From Pomacea canaliculata (lineage: Eukaryota; Mollusca; Gastropoda; Architaenioglossa; Ampullariidae): DNA of 64,000 nucleotides. A program made the translations under genes and the position numbers. Below the pieces are notes generated by a model, which saw only the letters and a program-made list of their open reading frames with translations, made no database searches and was not told the origin of the DNA. The stretch spans positions 12,982,311 through 13,046,310 of the forward strand of contig NC_037590.1 in assembly GCF_003073045.1 (NCBI RefSeq). The letters run 5' to 3'. This document shows, piece after piece, positions 14,067-30,219 of this stretch. Positions within the stretch are counted from its first letter, which is position 1, and every line of letters begins with the position of its first letter.

Positions 14067-15364
14067 TTTCTAAGGAAATGCGTCGCATACGCTTTCAATC
14101 AGATATTACCTCTACAATTGATTTGCATATAATATAATGTAATATACACTCATGTGAAGTCATTCATTTCGTCTACAAAAACCTCATAGACACTGTATTA
14201 ACAATACCGAGCTCTCATAATATTGCTGCCAAAGTAAAGCTACTTTTATGAATTAAGGAAAAGAAACAATGGGAGTAAAATGAGATATGAATTGTCGTTG
14301 GGAATTATAAACTATTAATTAAATAACTTTAGAGGGAAGAATAAACTTTATAGAATAAGTACTAAAAGGAATTAGAGGCGGAATCAGTGTAGTTAGGTTT
14401 GCTTATTTTTCTCATTACAAGTTAAGAAGAAAAGCGGAAATAGACTACTGATAAATCAACACTTGTTTTAAAATAATCAACCATAGAAAAATTCCTTTAT
14501 TAACGTTCAAAACTTAAAAGCGGAAACGTATGCAATCTCTGTCAGATTTTCTGAAAAAAAAACCTTTTCTAGTTGTCTTGGATACGAATTTTATATTTAA
14601 CTTTTATCGGCATATCCGTACGCAGGAATCTTTTGTGTTTTGGTCTGTTTACACAAGTTATAGACAGGTAAGTTTTAGCAATAAAGTGTAGAGTTCTAAA
14701 ACTTAATATTTCTGTGTATATGGATTATCGGTATGTAGCTTCGTTAACTTCGAAAAAAAAAAAAAAACATTGGAGAAGGGCGTTCTGCATACTTGGACTA
14801 CTCAGAAACCAAACTATTCAATCTGTAAAATTCTTTGAATGCGATTTTCAACGATATATATGTAAGACGGTATCCACACCTTTATAAAACACAACAAATC
14901 TGACATTAAGCGATTACACACGTGTTAATATTTTCTAGCACGCAGAGCTCAATCTCTCATTTTCTCCATTACATGTGCGGAAACAGTAATGTGATCGTCC
15001 ACACTAATAGACACATCACCTATGAGTTATGAAGTTTGACCAGTAGTAAGAAAAGAATCAAGTTTCATCACAAAAATTCTGACTGAACTATGGGAAGCTT
15101 CTTATATTCCACCTATAGTAATAAATATCAGAAGCTCCTCATATTACAGCTGTCAATCCATGTTATTTTAGAATGTTCGCGAAGTCAAATGAATGTGGAA
15201 TATCTTATTTGACCCCAGGGCTTGGTTTCTCTCTTCTCTGTTCTTTGTTTACAATATTCAGAAGCAGGTTTGAAGCTGTCTATGCGCACATGCCGTGTGT
15301 ATGGTTCGCAAAACGACAAGTTGTCTGCTGAGCTATCGCGACCAAAGGTTATCGCCCTCGTCAT

Positions 15365-15430
15365 ATAGAGTTATATCGGAGTTATATCAGAGTTATATCA
15401 GAGTTATATCAGAGTTTTATCAGAGTTATC
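15365..15430. repeat. Short tandem repeat, about 12-bp unit (GAGTTATATCA)
   Basis: Five to six near-identical units of about 12 bp built on GAGTTATATC(A/G) follow one another. The units sit head to tail without spacers, so this is a minisatellite and not an interspaced array. Confidence 0.8.
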
Positions 15431-16849
15431 GTGTTAATCGGAAGTAGCTTGACCACCATCGATGCCAGGGTTTGTTCAGCCAGCGACACTTGCCACTTAC
15501 AAGTTAAACTCAACTAGATGTTAGGTATGGGTAGGGGCCGGGAATGTGTGGGGGATTGGGAATCTTACACAACTTGTCTACTTTACATAACCTACATACC
15601 TTACATATCAACATTCCTGCGTGTAACCCTTATACATCAAAACATGTGATATAGCTTGCATAACTAGCATAGATTGCATAGATTTTATAACTTACATACT
15701 TTACACCCCTTGCATTGCTTGCACAGCTCAGGGGCTTATGACGATACTTGCATTTAGAAGCGTTGTGTGTGTGTGCGTGTGTGTTTGGTGGGGGTGTGTG
15801 ACTCCATGCTGACAGTGAACGACGTTCACACTCGCACATCCCGAAAAATTGCACGTACTCAGTGGAAGCAGCACAGTGTCTGGTGCTTTCCGTATTAAAA
15901 AACGAAGCAACAGCTAACAAGAAATAAAATTCACTGAAAATTGACTCACACGGTTGTTGAAATCATAATAAATTAAGTAATATTTAGATAAGATTAAGTT
16001 TATTATTATACTAATGATATTTAAGGTTTGCAAGTCGGTGTGCCAAAACAATCTCCTGTTTTCTTTGATTAACGGCTTTTTTTTTTGTAGTAAAGTTTCT
16101 CTTTCCTTTCTTTGGATCAAGGGCTAGATGTAAAAAAAACATAATTTAAAAAAAACAAACAGATTCTGTTACCCTAGATGTCTCATTTGTAATTTCTCTC
16201 TACCTTTTTATACTTTATGAAGAATCAAGCAATGAGCCGGGGGCGGGGGAGAGATATTCTTGCCTCAAAACTTTTCAGGCTGCCCCCTGACCCCTTGGCT
16301 GCCGTGATTCCTGTACCCCACTGTACCTGTAGTTTACACAATGAGACGTGGTGTGTAAGCTGATGTAGGACATGACTGGCACAGGAATTACGGTTACACA
16401 AGTTCATGACAACTGCATTAAAATAATATTCTTTCATCTTGGGGCCTTTTATTTGTGTGCGTGCGTGCTCTTAACAATCAAATGGTTGAAGCTAAAGGTG
16501 AAGCATACCTAGTCCTCAAATTCGCTTGGACCTAGAGAAACTGCCAGACCCTAATTATGTCTAACTATTTAAGGCTGCCCTGCACACCATCGACAGTGTC
16601 TCATCTAAATCTTGCTCCTGTTCACAGGCTTACAAAAGACAGAGGTCACAGGTAAGATTCTCGATCTTTGTGACTACATACGGGGTCCGAGGAGTGACGA
16701 GAAGAAGAACTTTAAAGCATTAAATATCGGAAGGTCAACTGCGATATCAGAAAAGGGATGAAGGCAGCCAGCAAACCTGGATACAAAACAGATGCCATGA
16801 GACAGAGGAAGGGATGGACTGGGGTGACAACAATGTGCTGCAGTTCTCA

Positions 16850-16900
16850 CAAACGACATCGCCGCCAGAGTGAACGCATACGGAATGGAAATCAAACTAG
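16850..16900 (+). mobile_element. Tiny LINE reverse-transcriptase-like remnant upstream of copy A
   Basis: The + strand here reads RVNAYGMEIK. It resembles the AYGLEINSDKSK signature seen in the better preserved LINE remnant near 37.2 kb. Only a few codons are recognisable and the flanks are degenerate. It fits the idea that each array unit carries a piece of the same old LINE. Confidence 0.35.
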
Positions 16901-16919
16901 TATCTCAATTGCTATTTTT

Positions 16920-17419
16920 TGCACTCTCCTGCTCTTATAACACTTCAGTGGCAAATTTCGGTCGAGAAGACGATTTTTAAAAAAAGCATCTATGAGCCAT
17001 CCTCAACGTGAGGAATAAAGCAAAGTGTAGACGCGACACTATGTCCACTATCTTCCGTTAGTCGTCCTCGCTAGTCGTTGATTTTAACTGACATTCCAAC
17101 ATTCCAACATTTCATTCGAGACTCTTATCGGAGAGATTCGATCAGCCTGGTTCGTCTGTATCGCCATGAGGTCAAAAGGGATTACAAAAACTGCACGCAT
17201 TGACCCCACATTTTCTATACGTTTTACAAACGGCTCGGCCACCTGTACCTACTTGTTTACTACAAGGACCCTCAGCTAGACAAACATTGTAGAATGTGAT
17301 GCTAGTAACTTTTCCAGATAAAGAACATATACACTATTGTCAAACCTGATCAAACCTGATCAAAGGACTGAAGGCAGATGACTCAGGATAATTCGATCGA
17401 ACCTTGTGATTGGGTGCGC

Positions 17420-17451
<32 letters not shown>

Positions 17452-17637
17452 GGTTTGAAAAAAAAAAAAAATAAATTTCTACATGAAAGATGGGACTCTC
17501 GTATTTCGTTATCTTGAGATCAATGCCGTGGCATTTTTAAACAGCCGTGTCCTGTCAAGTGAGTGCACCTGCCTGTGTGCACTGTAGTCTCAGCGCCTGT
17601 GCTACAGAAGCCAGTGGTAGTGAGCGTCACACTCACG
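16920..17637 (+). repeat. Duplicated 5' flank of copy A (paralogous to about 38518-39343)
   Basis: This upstream block is closely similar to the DNA in front of copy D. Shared segments include CTCCTGCTCTTATAA-like sequence, GTCGTCCTCGCTAGTCGTTG, a GATCAAAGGACTGAAGG segment and the leader just before the ATG (CTACAGAAGCCAGTGGTAGT). It probably contains the promoter and 5'UTR of copy A. A (TG)n run lies inside at about 17415-17453. A related but more diverged segment also occurs downstream of copy A at about 22390-22670. No TATA box or start site is claimed. Confidence 0.65.
17415..17453. repeat. (TG)n microsatellite
   Basis: A nearly pure TG dinucleotide run just upstream of the first exon of copy A. 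The paralogous position before copy D (about 39136-39165) has a shorter, imperfect TG/GC run. Confidence 0.85.
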
Positions 17638-20600
17638 ATGACCACCTCTACGTTGTCTTCGCTGCTTGTGGGGCTGCTGGTCGTCGTTGTCGCTGTCGTT
17701 ATGGCGTCGGTGATTCCAGTGGAGAAAAGTGCAGTGCGGGAGACTAGAGCAGGTACGTGACACGTGCAGTGATGACAGAACAGGTACAGTGAGCAGTTGG
17801 GCGATCTGAACGTTGGGCGACATGGAGGTATACACAACATGCAGAGAGAATGAATAAATGATGGGACACCTTGAAGAAGAGCGCCAATTAGTCTGTAGAA
17901 TAGTATCCATGGATTTCGATTTTAAACTCCAACAGCCCCAAGCTCTTACGATAGAAATCTATCTTATTTCGAACAACAAAAATTTTGACACAAAATTAGT
18001 TTAACAGGAAAGCTATTTATTCTGACACCAATTTCCACAAAATACATTTCATTTTGCACATTACTCAGAATGAAACCAGTGTTTGCATCAAACAGTTTAA
18101 GGTTATGTGAGTTAAGTTATTAAACATTGTTCAAAATCGTCCTCAACAGCTGATTGCTATGTGGACGGAAGATCCATACCCGACGGCCACAACTTCACAC
18201 GATTCATGATGGGACCTTGTATTGAGTTCAAATGTAATGCTGGCGAAATCTTCCCTTTGAAGAGCGGTGAGTTGCTTAGGTGTAACAGAATGCACTACCG
18301 GTAAGTTGTTCAGTTGTTCACAAGACTGCTAATGTTACTCTCAGACTTATGTATGACGAGTGAGTGCAGCTCGATGGAGATCGTTCACTGCGGTGAAAGA
18401 AGTCGGTCAAGAGTCGATGAAAAAATATCCTGCAACTGCGTCACAAAAATGTATTCGTATAATTACAAGAGTAAATCTTTCCTAGTGCATCGGAACCAGC
18501 GGGTATAAGGAAGAAGGGAGATAATCGAACACTGCGAACAGTAGTAATATAAGGGAGACAACTGTTGGGTGATGCATAAGAAGGCGACGATAACATGGTA
18601 GCGGAGAGTGCGGAAGGAGTGTGGGAAAGAGAAATATCAAGGGGTGGGTGAGAATTAAATCAAGAGAAGCAGAGAGCGAGCGTGTATGTGTAAGAGAGAG
18701 AACGAACCTGATATATTAAATACGAATTTTAATTGCACATCATTCAGTTACAAGCTAATTATCATTCATTGCTTTGTGACAGGCTGTTACAGGAACGGCC
18801 AATGTTATCCTATAGGAGACAAATACTCATTGGGCTGTCTCGAGCGCAAGTGTACTACCATCAACATCTGGGCTGACTATAGGCTCACCAAGGAAGGTTT
18901 GTACTTTATATTAACCTCCACATTGCCTCATACTAGCAGCAGTTATAATCAAGCCTGATAAACACAAAGACCGTAGTTTTTATATATTTAGTAAATATTG
19001 AGAAAGGAACAAACCCCAGTGAGCTTCTGACGGAGGGAAGTTTGACCTGCTATGATGCTGATCCGTCTTTCTATCTGTCGAGGACGAAAATCTGGCTATA
19101 AGGCGAATTAGTACACGAAGACAGCTGCAGGCAAACACGTCTTTTAGGCAAGCAGGCAGACAGACTGACGGACGGAGGGACGGACGGACAGACAGATGGA
19201 CAGACAGACCGAACAGGTCTGACGTCTTGCGCCGAAGTCTCCTAATGTATTATTCATCCATAGGTTGTCTTGCACCCGACGGCCTGACGTGCATTGACGT
19301 TGGCGCCACGTGGACAAGGAATGCATCACGTACCGCTGTAACAGCATCGTGCACTCCGAGTTCTCCATCTCCTACGACATAGACCTGGTTGCGTGGGGTG
19401 AGTTCCGTCCATTGCTAGATACAGACTGAGGCAAGTTTATACCAGATGGTGTGATAAACGTGTGTTTGATGTCCTATCACACTGATGTGTGTGGGACTGG
19501 GAGGATATGCCCCGTCCCCAGACACCAACTCCAAAGACATTTTGGGTAAGTGGTTAGTCTACTACCGCATGGATCTTGTGATGGGAGGTATGTGCGCTCT
19601 CCTTGAACCATTAGGACCAGATCACTTGAAATAGAAGTTATCTCTTCTACCACATGAACTATGTCGCTTGATGTGAACGCTTCGTTATGTTGGCTATTAC
19701 TGATGATGCCTGTGTGTAGCCTTTATACGTGGTAGGTGAGCTGAAGTGTGACCTCACTTGTGTGATTTATTTTACACGAGACATGTCTGGAGTAGTAATT
19801 ACAAATAATGAACACTTCACTTCATCTGTAACTCCTTGAAATAATATATAGAAACAAAGGAATCCATGTTAATCCAGTGAAGACCCAGCTTAACCCACAA
19901 ACCTCGCTTTAGATTGGAGTATCACAGTAACTGTCTTTTCATGACGTCATTCTGTTCTACGTGACCTCAGGATGTAAGGTGGGCAACGAGTGCGTGGCAG
20001 AGAACCACGTCATCACTGAGGATTGTCACGTGAAGCAATGTCAACGACACTTATCCGCCATAGGTTTCTACACTGTGAAGTTGGGTATGTCAGCTGTTAT
20101 TTCTTGTTGCGTCTTTTTTTTTTTTTCTCCCCCGTCTCCTCTCGTCGGTCGAAACATCGTTGTGCATTGTTGTTGATATCCCTTATGTGACTCGACAGTA
20201 ACTACCAACGGTTTATGGAGAGTAAAGCCGACACCTGGCTCGCTCCTTATTTATCTATGTCTTCTCTATGTAGCAGATAGATACATCGCAATTTTTTCTA
20301 AGTAGTAGTTTTAATTTCAGCCACCGGCAACATCTTGCAACGAAGGCAATAAACATCACAAACAAACATATTGCGGAACAGCATACATCTGCCTAAACAC
20401 ACTAAATGGCCAAGCGACAGTCGAAACGGTTTCAAAAAAATTTAGTGGGAATCGGACAAGGGTGTGAATTTTAAATTTTAATATCTTCTAGCAGACGTCC
20501 ACCAGAAACGTGCACACATGACCACACACTGATTCATTTATGAGATAACTAATTTCATCATAGTTGTGCACCTGAAAACCATTAGTATAATAATGATTCA

Positions 20601-21274
20601 AGCAGTGTGTGCCAGGCAATAGCAATCATTTTCAATTAAAATTTTGTTGTTGTTGATCGCTTTGGGCAGGTTGTCCTCTCAAAGGAGAGTGTCTGGAAAT
20701 CGGGCAGTCTAAGACCAAAGACTGCACCACCATGACCTGCCAGAGGGAGGTTATTGCAGGCATCCACTACCTGTCCATCAAACCCACCAAGATCCGTAAG
20801 CCATTTCTGTCTGAAACGTTGCATGGCATGAGGGTCAGAGGTCAGCCGCCTCACATGAGTGTTGCGTTTAAGCTCTAGTCTGCCCGTCTCGAGAACAAAA
20901 ATTATCTAAGAGTTATTGATAAATTTATCCTCAAATTTAACATCTTATTTGCAAAAATATTTCGATCATAAGCGATTTCTTTTTCATTCTGACGTAGATT
21001 TTAATGTTCATGGTTTTGGGTTAATTCTCTGAATATTAGCTTTATATCGCAAAAGTCTTGTAAATTTTTATGAAACGGACTGTCTTCCTGCTTTTGTTTT
21101 GATTAATGCCATCGTTCACAGACTTTTCAATCTGCAGAATGCCAGGACGCTGACAAGAGGTGTCACGAAGGTGGGTCTTACTTCCCTTTAGCAGTCAGAG
21201 GCAGGCGCCTGAACTGCACGTGCATTGTTCACGAGGGTAACATAGGTGCATCCTACACCTGTCCGCCACAGTAG
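17638..21274 (+). CDS. Array copy A: secreted modular cysteine-rich protein, one base short in exon 4
   Basis: First gene of the array. Coding exons are 17638-17752, 18150-18266, 18783-18896, 19264-19397, 19971-20084, 20670-20795 and 21138-21274, each internal boundary in phase 1. Exon 1 encodes a hydrophobic signal peptide (MTTSTLSSLLVGLLVVV...) and a short linker. Exons 2-7 each encode one Cys-rich module, opening with DC, GC or QC. Exon 2 has an N-glycosylation site (HNFT); exon 7 has NCTC and ends SYTCPPQ, or here GASYTCPPQ, then TAG. Exon 4 is 134 nt, against 135 in copy D: ACAAGGAATGC replaces ACAAGCGAATGC, a one-base deletion that breaks the frame and removes that module's last two cysteines. 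The total is 857 nt, not a multiple of three. Skipping exon 4 would leave 723 nt in frame (240 aa). All other exons are open. Function is unknown; a secreted extracellular role is inferred from the signal peptide and cysteines. Confidence 0.78.
19147..19216. repeat. Degenerate GACA/GACG microsatellite in intron 3 of copy A
   Basis: Imperfect tetranucleotide repeats (GACGGACGGA, CAGACAGA) lie just before exon 4. The same intron position carries a long (GACA)n in copy B and an ACAAG/ACACA run in copy D. Confidence 0.7.
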
Positions 21275-21933
21275 GATCTGTTTGTGAGTATTGCTCTCGC
21301 CTGGGTTTAATTTAATTCAGCCTATAGTCTGGTTGGGTTCATTTCAATTAGCTCTTCATGGTATGATTTTTTTTTCAACTTTTGATCTGTAGCCTCAGTT
21401 ATAAAGAATCAAGCTTACACAGATAAAATGCTCAAACTCTTTGGTAGGATGATGCTACCACCTCTACACTGTCCCTTCCAACTATCGTGTGTTTCCTTTC
21501 TGTCCCATCATCTTATCCCCCTAATCCTATACCTTTCTCTCCCTGCACCCCCCATGGTCTTACTCGGCGACTCCCTCCCGCTCTTCTTCACTCGGAAAGT
21601 AGCTTTCGTCTGTATCTGTTGCCTCCATGCTTGTGCATGCGTGCGTACCACATTCCATACTATCATATATAGTATTAAATGTTATAGAAATGTAATCTTG
21701 GACTGTGGTTATGAACTAGGATTTCCTCTACTTTCGTTAATTACCTCCAGTCTGCAGACCTAGACAGCCTCTATAGCAAATGTTTTGGATCACACATAAG
21801 ACGGGGATCTCTACACTTTTAACCTGTTTCGTAGTAATAGAAACATACAATGCCGGTTCACTTTCGTATCCAGGTTATCATTGCTTTGGTTAATGGTTAC
21901 ATTAATATTGTCTTGACAGATGTCCATGTGCAG

Positions 21934-22190
21934 GCTGCATCTGCAATGCTGGAATGACAGGAAGGATAGCTGTTGGTAAACTTCCAAACAGAATCTATGC
22001 CTTATGGTGGCGAAGACAAAACTGAAATTCGACAGTCGTGGCCAGGCACTGAGTTTAACATGAACATAGACGCCAGTTGTCCACATTGATTTTATGCGAA
22101 AAAGAGAAAAAAAAACTTGTTTCCTTCCTTGTTTTAATCTCTAACGTATCATAAACCACATTGCCTAATAAAATACACTATCAGAAGATG
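21934..22190 (+). other. Copy A 3'UTR exon with polyadenylation signal
   Basis: A donor-like GTGAGT lies 9 bases past the copy A stop and is conserved in B and D. The matching acceptor (ATGTGCAG) is at 21926-21933, giving a spliced 3'UTR exon. AATAAA at 22167-22172 would end it. If exon 7 were skipped, this exon would continue in frame from exon 6 as RCICNAGMTGR and onward for about 30 codons. It may therefore be an old module turned into UTR, or an alternative C-terminus. Confidence 0.6.
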
Positions 22191-23900
22191 GATTTAATTG
22201 ATGTTGAATGATTCTGCCTCACTCTCTACCCTCCTTTACCTCTCATATCACTCTCACTATCACTCTCTTCACTTTCCACCTCCCTCATCTTCCTGCATGT
22301 TCTGCTCATCTTCCTGTCTTCAGCTATATCATTTTTGCATATGAAAACTCCATGCTGAGGGAACATCTTGTGTAAATAAGTTACTTTTCTTAAGCGATTC
22401 GGTCAGCGTGGTTTTTCTGCATCACTAAGAAGTTAAAAGCGATAACAAAAGGAATTACATGAACTGTACACATTGACTTATCCGTTTTGCAACGGTCGTT
22501 TCTGTTTGGCCATCAATACCTACTTTCCTATTACAATGACCCCCATAACTATGCACACATTTTCAAAAGTGATGGTAAAAAGGCGAACTTTTCCATATAA
22601 AGAATATACAGAATTGTCAAACTTACACCGAAGCGAATGAAGCCAGATGACTCACGATAATGCAAAGCTTTTATTAAAGTAGGTCCTTCCACACAGGCCT
22701 TCACTAGGTGGAAAATGGACGATTTATTTTATTTAACTACTAGAACGAGGCAGATGTATACAAAGCTTCCGGTTTAGTCACATTCGTTGTTTAGGCTCGC
22801 CGAGACTAACAGCCGAGAACTTAGCAAGAGGTTAAGCGTTGGTCTCGGTCTCAGACAGCAATCCATCTCTACACGTTGATGGTTGAGTCCATATTTGTGT
22901 TTCTATTCACAATATCACATGGATATTGATGCATAAATATAATGTATTGAATCATCGAAGATTGGCGGAAATTACTATATAAGTAGAATTTAACAAGTCT
23001 ATATCTGAATAAAAGAAGATGCCAAATATTTGTCAACTTTAATGTGAAGTAACACAAACATGTGCAAAATACCACGTGGGTCACTCGGTGAGAGTGAAAG
23101 AAGATTTTCTGCTGAATCCGGTGGTGTATGACATAGCAGTGTCAACTTTATCATGGCCTCCGCTTGGCGGGCAAAGACACCGACCATTATTCCAACCTGG
23201 CAACAAGTAATGGGACGGCATATACACAAGTACTTATGTATTCAGTAAATATTGATTTAAACACTTACTTGACGCCTGCTTGTGTTAATGTGATTTATTT
23301 TGTGACATTTATACCAGTCATGGCGCAGCTGGGGCTAAACCTGCTTCATGATCAGCTCCACAGTGTACAGTTTTATAACCTGGACAGAATGTTGCAGTTT
23401 ATGATGACACTTTTTATGTTCGAACTCTTTGTGACATAAGGAATGAACTCAAATCCCATTTTTGAAGAAAATTGCTTTAGAAAATAGTGCACAAACTTGG
23501 CCTTCCAAACGTGATAAAGACTAAGTCGAACAGATATTTGTATTTGTATGGGATTAATCTGGAAAGTAGTTGAGCAACACAAGCTTCACCAAAATATCAA
23601 AATTACAAAACTAAATATGAAGTATAAAGTTTTTTATGTCCCAGTGTGGTACCTGAGTTGTGGGAATATTTTGGTTTCGTACATTTACGTATTCCAAAAC
23701 AGATTTTGATTTTTTTTTTCTTAGTTTTTTCTTTGGTTTTTTTTTTGGTTTTTTTTTTTGGTTTACTTTTTTTTTTTTTTTTGGAAAAATGAAAAAATTT
23801 AGGTGTATTAACATTTTTTTACTTGGAATAGGACTTGTGTGTGTTATTTCTCTCATCACCATGAAGTAAAAGTAAATTAGTATTTGAAATGGTATACATG
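22191..23900. other. Spacer between copies A and B
   Basis: No coding exon is seen. About 22390-22670 is a diverged relative of the upstream flank of copy A (17130-17400). A long T/G homopolymer stretch lies at about 23708-23783. Confidence 0.55.
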
Positions 23901-23934
23901 AAATGTAATTGCTTCATGCAAAAATACTAAATGC

Positions 23935-24345
23935 GAAGCTTGTTTTATGCAAAAATAGTTTTTGAGTCACTTGAGAAGAAAGTCAGTGTTGGTAACTTCT
24001 CAAGCATACTACATATGAGAGCTTCAAACAATGTCCAAAATAAAGTAGTTATAACGGTGACGCAACGGCAACTAATTAAAGCTCTAAGACACTGGATGCA
24101 AGGGGAAGACAAGCGGGTTGTCAGAGAAACGCACAGCTACATTGTTGATCAACTTACAAACATGTTGCGAGTGAAACACGAACACAAACTTCTACATGAA
24201 ACATCTGACTGGGATTTCTTCATCGTTAGATAACTGCCGTGGTGTTATCAAACAGTTCTGTGTCTACACCTTCATACAAGGGGAGGGCACCGGCCTGTGT
24301 GCACTGCTGTCTCCTTGTACAGGTAGTGCGGCGTCACCACTCACG
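23935..24345 (+). repeat. Duplicated 5' flank of copy B (paralogous to about 32275-32817)
   Basis: The block from about TTGAGTCACTTGAG to the ATG of copy B is closely matched before copy C, including AAGCGGGTTGTCAGAGAAAC, ACATGTTGCGAGT and CCTTCATACAAGGGGAGGGC. It differs from the flank shared by A and D except in the last bases before the ATG. Copy C carries an extra AT-rich insert of roughly 130 bp at about 32400-32535. This flank probably holds the promoter and 5'UTR; no TATA box or start site is identified. Confidence 0.65.
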
Positions 24346-28696
<4,351 letters not shown>

Positions 28697-28812
28697 GATC
28701 CGTTTGTGAGTATTTCTCTCGCCCGGGTTTAATTTGTTGAAGCCTAGAGTGGTTGGATTCATTTCCATTAGCTCTTCATGTACTGATTTCTTTTCCAGCT
28801 TTTGATCTGTAG

Positions 28813-28850
28813 CACGTGCATTTTTCACGAGGGTTACCTGGGTCTGGAAT
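28813..28850 (+). repeat. Partial duplicate of the exon 7 tail in the 3'UTR intron of copy B
   Basis: CACGTGCATTTTTCACGAGG and the bases after it repeat the part of exon 7 that encodes CTC(F/I)VHEG. The matching intron position in A and D (after TTTTGATCTGTAG or its like) has unrelated sequence. It looks like a small internal duplication or conversion scar. Confidence 0.6.
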
Positions 28851-29348
28851 CAGTATTAAATAATATACAAAGGAATTCTTGGACTGCAATTATAAACATG
28901 AGTTTTCTTTTTATTTGGTCAGCACCTCCAATCTACAGACATAGAAATCCTCTAAAGGAAATGTTTTGGATCACACAAAAAACCGGATTCTGTAGAATTT
29001 GAGCCTGTTTCGTAGGTATATTCCTGTTTCAGTTACAGGACACCGTAAAGTTTCAGGTCTATAATTAGTTATGAGGGTATTATTACGACTGCGACCATAG
29101 TTAATCTCATGGTAATTGAAAGTCGCAAAAGTATAAATGGATATATATCCTGTAAAATCTGGCTTTCTCTTGAAGAAAACGGGGACGCTGTTAAATATTA
29201 TTAAGCGGCAGTGGATGCTGTTTGCTTTCGTATCCAGGTTACTATAGAAAGTGGTATTTAATTTTCTACTGCGTGCAAAATTATTAAATAATATAAATTG
29301 TTTTGCATACCATTAACACTGTCATGACAATTTTTTGTCAATTTGCAG

Positions 29349-29640
29349 GCTGCATTTACAATGCTGGAATGCCAGGAAGGATAACTGTTGGACAACTTAC
29401 AACCAGTTCTCCTAACAGGAGTGATTTCCCTTGAAACGACACTTTATTGTGGCGAAGACAACATTGACACTCGACAGTCGTGGCCAGGCACCGAGTTTAA
29501 TATGAGCGTGGACGCTGTTTGTCCACATTGATTTTATGCACATGTTTTAGGCAGAAAATTGCAAAAAAATTGTTTGTTTCTTTTCTTCGTTTTAATGTGT
29601 AACGTATTATAAATCATATTGTCTAATAAAAATGTCTTAT
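29349..29640 (+). other. Copy B 3'UTR exon with polyadenylation signal
   Basis: The acceptor CAATTTGCAG precedes GCTGCATTTACAATGCTGG at 29349. The upstream donor lies just after the stop of exon 7. AATAAA at 29625-29630 marks the end. Read directly from exon 6 in phase it gives RCIYNAGMPGRITVG and stops after SDFP, a possible alternative C-terminus. Confidence 0.6.
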
Positions 29641-30219
29641 CAGCAGTCAGCGTCAATTGATGTGTAATGACTCTGCCTCCCTCTCTACCCCTTCCCCACT
29701 CTTTTTTCTGTCCTTCCCTCTATCTTTCTCTCACTCACTCCCCTCTTTCCCTAATCTTTTTGAATGATTTTTCGTTTGTGTTCCTGCTTTTATTGCACCA
29801 CTTTTCGTTTTCTGCTTTTGTTTACTGCGCTTTTCGTGGTTGGGGACAGGCGTGTGTAAATTAGTTACTTTTCTTATTAATATAATTTTTATGGTGCGGA
29901 GGCAACTTTATAAAACATCTCTGGTGCTCATCTACTGTCCCTGCTGCCTTACAGCTTCCATCCCTCTATGGCATGGGGGAGGGGGAAACCTTTTACCTCC
30001 AAGGTCCGTTTTAATATTTATAGCATCATCGGCTGGACATACAGAATTATCTAATTAAATAATTAGCCTTTTACGTTTAGCAAAGCCGTAATTTCGCCAG
30101 TTTTTATTTAACCCTTTTGCCAAATACACAAGAAATGGTTTATTAGCCAAGGGATATTGCACTAAGAGTCTGAATTGACGATAGTTGCCACTTTATCCAC
30201 AAATACCGGTCACACTGCT

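Larger units (their letters stand above)
13705..16640. other. Intergenic DNA between receptor gene and secreted-protein array
   Basis: After the probable 3'UTR of the receptor, no coding exon is recognisable. The DNA is AT-rich with A and T runs, a short tandem repeat at about 15365-15430 and a TG-rich patch near 15765-15790. Confidence 0.55.

Noticed and set aside
15365-15430. CRISPR-like or satellite array
   Set aside because: Units are 12 bp without spacers and only five to six in number; the host is eukaryotic. It is a short minisatellite.
21138-21274. Calling exon 7 a von Willebrand C domain
   Set aside because: The C-x-C motif and Gly-Ser-Tyr segment are suggestive, but cysteine number and spacing do not fit the family well enough to assert it from sequence reading alone.
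23611-23869. Poly-lysine and poly-phenylalanine open frames
   Set aside because: Translations of a T/G homopolymer tract in the spacer between copies A and B.
23931-24233. 100-codon open frame upstream of copy B as a separate gene
   Set aside because: The paralogous block before copy C does not keep the frame, because of an insert; the conserved DNA is better explained as a duplicated promoter flank.
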